The notes under the pieces were generated by a model. The model did no database searches. It was not told where the DNA came from and was given only the letters and a program-made list of their open reading frames with translations. A stretch of 51,330 nucleotides of DNA from Lachnospiraceae bacterium UBA1683 (GTDB lineage Bacteria > Bacillota > Clostridia > Lachnospirales > Lachnospiraceae): contig DCKD01000051.1 in NCBI GenBank assembly GCA_002320245.1, positions 1 through 51,330 of the forward strand. The letters run 5' to 3'. The translations under genes and the position numbers were made by a program. How positions within the stretch are numbered: the first letter of the stretch is position 1; the number at the start of each line of letters is the position of its first letter. Below are positions 49,520 through 51,330 of the stretch, one piece after another.

Positions 49520-50653
49520 ATGAATATAACAGGTAGTGTGAACGGAAAAGAACCCAAAAAATATTATAAATATATTGATATTGCGAAGGGATTTTCTATT
49601 ATTTTAATTGTTATGGGACATATAGAGTCCGGTTTTATCCCTTATCTTACATGGCAGAAATTCTTTATGTTATTTCATGTCCCTATATTTTTCATGTTAT
49701 CGGGGTTGACAATAAACGGGGCAAAAGTGAAAAAGACGGGGACATATATTTTGTCTAAAGTAAAATCAATCTACTTGAAGGCTTTGTTGTTTTACCTTCC
49801 GGCAGTCTGGCTACACAATTTATTTTGCAAAATTGGATTTTATAATGCAGCACTTTATCCCGGGGATTTGAAACATGAGATATATTCTGCGAAAGAAATA
49901 TTAAAGCAGACGCTTTTGACATTGGGATGTGCAGGCCGTGAGCCGATACTGGCTGCAATGTGGTTTGTTTTTGTACTTTTCTTTGCACTTTGCGGGTACT
50001 CGATTTTGTCCGGAGTATTGGGTGTCTTGATTAAAGATGAGAAAAGATATGAGGGAGTCAGGACTCTTTTGATTTGGATAGCATTTGTAATCTCAGCGTT
50101 TCTGACAAATCATTATCAGTTTACAATTAAACGGTTTAGCAATGTGTTTGCTGCAATTGCATTGATTCATACAGCTTATCTGTTGAAAGAATATAAGCGT
50201 ATTAAATTTGATAATTGGCCGGTGATGGTGATATCTCTAATCGGGTTAGTACAGAATATGGAGTATGGCGCTGTTTTCATGAATGAGAACGTCTATGGGA
50301 ATCCGGTGTTTTTATTGTCAAATGCGGTTTTCGGAACTTATTTAATCTGTTTTATATCACGGAAAATAGAGCGGTTTCAATGGAGCGGGTTTATCGCTTT
50401 TTGCGGAAAAAAATCTTTTTTTATCATGGCGCTGCACGTTGCCGCATTCAAGGTACTTACACTTGTTTTGGCAAAAATTTATCCTTGTACTGTGCTTATC
50501 GGACGGGATACTCCTATTGTGTCAGCCTGGTGGGAAATAGTCTTATACATTGCCGCAGGAGTTGTAATTCCAGTCGGGATTTGTAAAATAGGGGAAAGTG
50601 TCATTCAGATGATAAATATTTATAATGAAAGGAAACAAAGAAATGAAAGATAA
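49520..50653 (+). CDS. Acyltransferase family 3 membrane protein
   Basis: A 377-residue membrane acyltransferase with about ten transmembrane helices. YIDIAKGFSIILIVMGHIE carries the conserved His of the family, MLFHVPIFFMLSG the second motif, and AMWFVFVLFF follows. Such enzymes add acetyl or related groups to surface sugars. It lies 34 nt after the Wzy-like gene and its end overlaps gtrA by 11 nt. Confidence 0.93.
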   Translation: MNITGSVNGKEPKKYYKYIDIAKGFSIILIVMGHIESGFIPYLTWQKFFMLFHVPIFFMLSGLTINGAKVKKTGTYILSKVKSIYLKALLFYLPAVWLHNLFCKIGFYNAALYPGDLKHEIYSAKEILKQTLLTLGCAGREPILAAMWFVFVLFFALCGYSILSGVLGVLIKDEKRYEGVRTLLIWIAFVISAFLTNHYQFTIKRFSNVFAAIALIHTAYLLKEYKRIKFDNWPVMVISLIGLVQNMEYGAVFMNENVYGNPVFLLSNAVFGTYLICFISRKIERFQWSGFIAFCGKKSFFIMALHVAAFKVLTLVLAKIYPCTVLIGRDTPIVSAWWEIVLYIAAGVVIPVGICKIGESVIQMINIYNERKQRNER

Positions 50654-51065
50654 ATTAAAAAACCTGTTGGATATTACGTTCTGGAAGTTCATCCTTGTAG
50701 GAATAGCCAATACAATTGTCGGAACTACAGTTATGTTTGTTGCTTACAATGTATTCCATCTGAGCTATTGGATTTCTTCTGCATCGAATTATGTAATAGG
50801 CAGCATACTCAGTTATTTTTTGAATAAATACTTTACATTCCAGAATAAGAAAAAATCATGGAAACAGATTGGAATGTTTGTAATTAATATTACGATCTGT
50901 TATCTTGTAGCATATGGATGTGCAAAACCAATCGTGGCATATCTTTTGAAAGGAAGTACGAAGGTACTGCTGGAAAATATTTCTATGCTGGTCGGTATGG
51001 GTGCGTTTGTAGTTTTGAATTATCTGGGGCAGCGGCTGTTCGTATTTAAGGAGAAAGAAGCATAA
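50643..51065 (+). CDS. GtrA-family small membrane protein
   Basis: A 140-residue GtrA-type protein with four transmembrane helices (about 12-32, 38-56, 75-95, 105-128). FWKFILVGIANTIVGTTVMF, YVIGSILSYFLNKYFTF and FVVLNYLGQRLFVF are the family signatures. GtrA proteins are thought to flip polyprenyl-phosphate sugars made by GtrB-type enzymes. The ATG at 50643 is 9 nt after AAAGGA and overlaps the acyltransferase gene by 11 nt. The GtrB-type gene at 39750 is the likely partner although 10 kb away. Confidence 0.93.
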   Translation: MKDKLKNLLDITFWKFILVGIANTIVGTTVMFVAYNVFHLSYWISSASNYVIGSILSYFLNKYFTFQNKKKSWKQIGMFVINITICYLVAYGCAKPIVAYLLKGSTKVLLENISMLVGMGAFVVLNYLGQRLFVFKEKEA

Positions 51066-51137
51066 GAGATACAGCACAGTGAGGTGTCATGCATAAAATC
51101 ACAGCATTCTCCGTAACCTACCATTGAGGTGATAAGG

Positions 51138-51314
51138 ATGATAGATAACAGTGAACTCCCTATCGGTTTTACCATGGAACTTGCCCAACACTCTGATATC
51201 CTGAACAAATTTGCAGGATTGACCAAAGAGAAACAGGAAGAAATTATAGATGGGGCAAGGCAGGTCAAATCCCGTGATGAGATGAGGCATTATGTGGAGA
51301 ATATGTTCTAGTAT
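51138..51314 (+). CDS. Small conserved protein of unknown function
   Basis: A 57-residue acidic-basic mixed protein without signal or membrane segment. The layout LPIGFTMELAQHSDIL, FAGLTKEKQEEIIDGA, SRDEMRHYVENM is that of a small helical protein common in Clostridia, similar to the short C-terminal segment of YdeI/OmpD-associated proteins; function unknown. The ATG at 51138 is 5 nt after GAGGTGA; a GTG at 51129 lies inside that ribosome site and is rejected. The polysaccharide cluster ends 72 nt upstream and the window ends soon after. Confidence 0.75.
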
Positions 51315-51330
51315 ATCATAAAATAAATAA

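Overview
The window looks like chromosome from a gut-type, low-to-mid GC Gram-positive of the class Clostridia, most likely family Lachnospiraceae. The evidence is strong AGGAGG-type ribosome binding sites, the CdaA/CdaR c-di-AMP pair, YrrC-type RecD2, HPr, a GerMN lipoprotein, LCP and LTA-synthase-like wall enzymes, and no outer-membrane genes. Species cannot be fixed from the sequence alone. No rRNA, tRNA or CRISPR array was seen.

Layout. (1) 1-3460: a small accessory island with a Phd/YefM-RelE/ParE toxin-antitoxin pair, an excisionase-like HTH protein and two tandem, unlike tyrosine recombinases. The second recombinase lacks a convincing start and may be frameshifted. A strong terminator closes the island. 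(2) 3461-12824: housekeeping DNA metabolism and cell shape: uvrB, uvrA, an mreB/mbl-type gene, recD2 and comFC. The uvrB leader (3484-3800) is long, non-coding and highly structured. (3) 12833-18503: a second messenger/envelope block: two unknown membrane proteins, cdaA, cdaR, an HPr-like protein, a sugar nucleotidyltransferase and a GerMN lipoprotein. It ends at a bidirectional terminator facing a lone minus-strand glycosyltransferase. (4) 19800-30000: a polyprenyl-phosphate sugar transferase that starts glycan assembly, a rhamnosyltransferase-like GT2, an LCP ligase, a membrane-anchored cohesin-like protein, glmS behind a structured leader, an HtrA protease and glf. (5) 30039-33335: a large secreted two-enzyme peptidoglycan hydrolase with recently amplified repeats. 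(6) 33434-51065: a surface polysaccharide cluster with rfbA, rfbC, an ABC exporter, multidomain and GtrB-type glycosyltransferases, polytopic sugar transferases, rfbD, a GT-B-like protein, a phosphoglycerol transferase, a Wzy-like polymerase, an acyltransferase and GtrA. The last gene is a small conserved protein of unknown role.

How the parts fit. RfbA/C/D supply dTDP-L-rhamnose (the RfbB step is not in the window), Glf supplies UDP-galactofuranose and GlmS supplies amino-sugar precursor. The initiating transferase, GT2 enzymes and ABC exporter would build and export a rhamnose-containing chain. GtrA/GtrB plus polytopic GT-C proteins would decorate it outside the membrane, the LTA-synthase-like enzyme could add glycerol phosphate, and an LCP enzyme would attach it to peptidoglycan. 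The parts list resembles streptococcal rhamnose cell-wall polysaccharide systems; that comparison is inference.

Most notable non-coding features: a promoter whose predicted start falls at the first base of a three-way-junction RNA upstream of uvrB, crossing perfect inverted repeats immediately after it, a structured glmS leader that is not the glmS ribozyme, an 8-codon leader peptide plus hairpin upstream of rfbA, and an orphan C-terminal acyl carrier protein fragment at 46100-46225.
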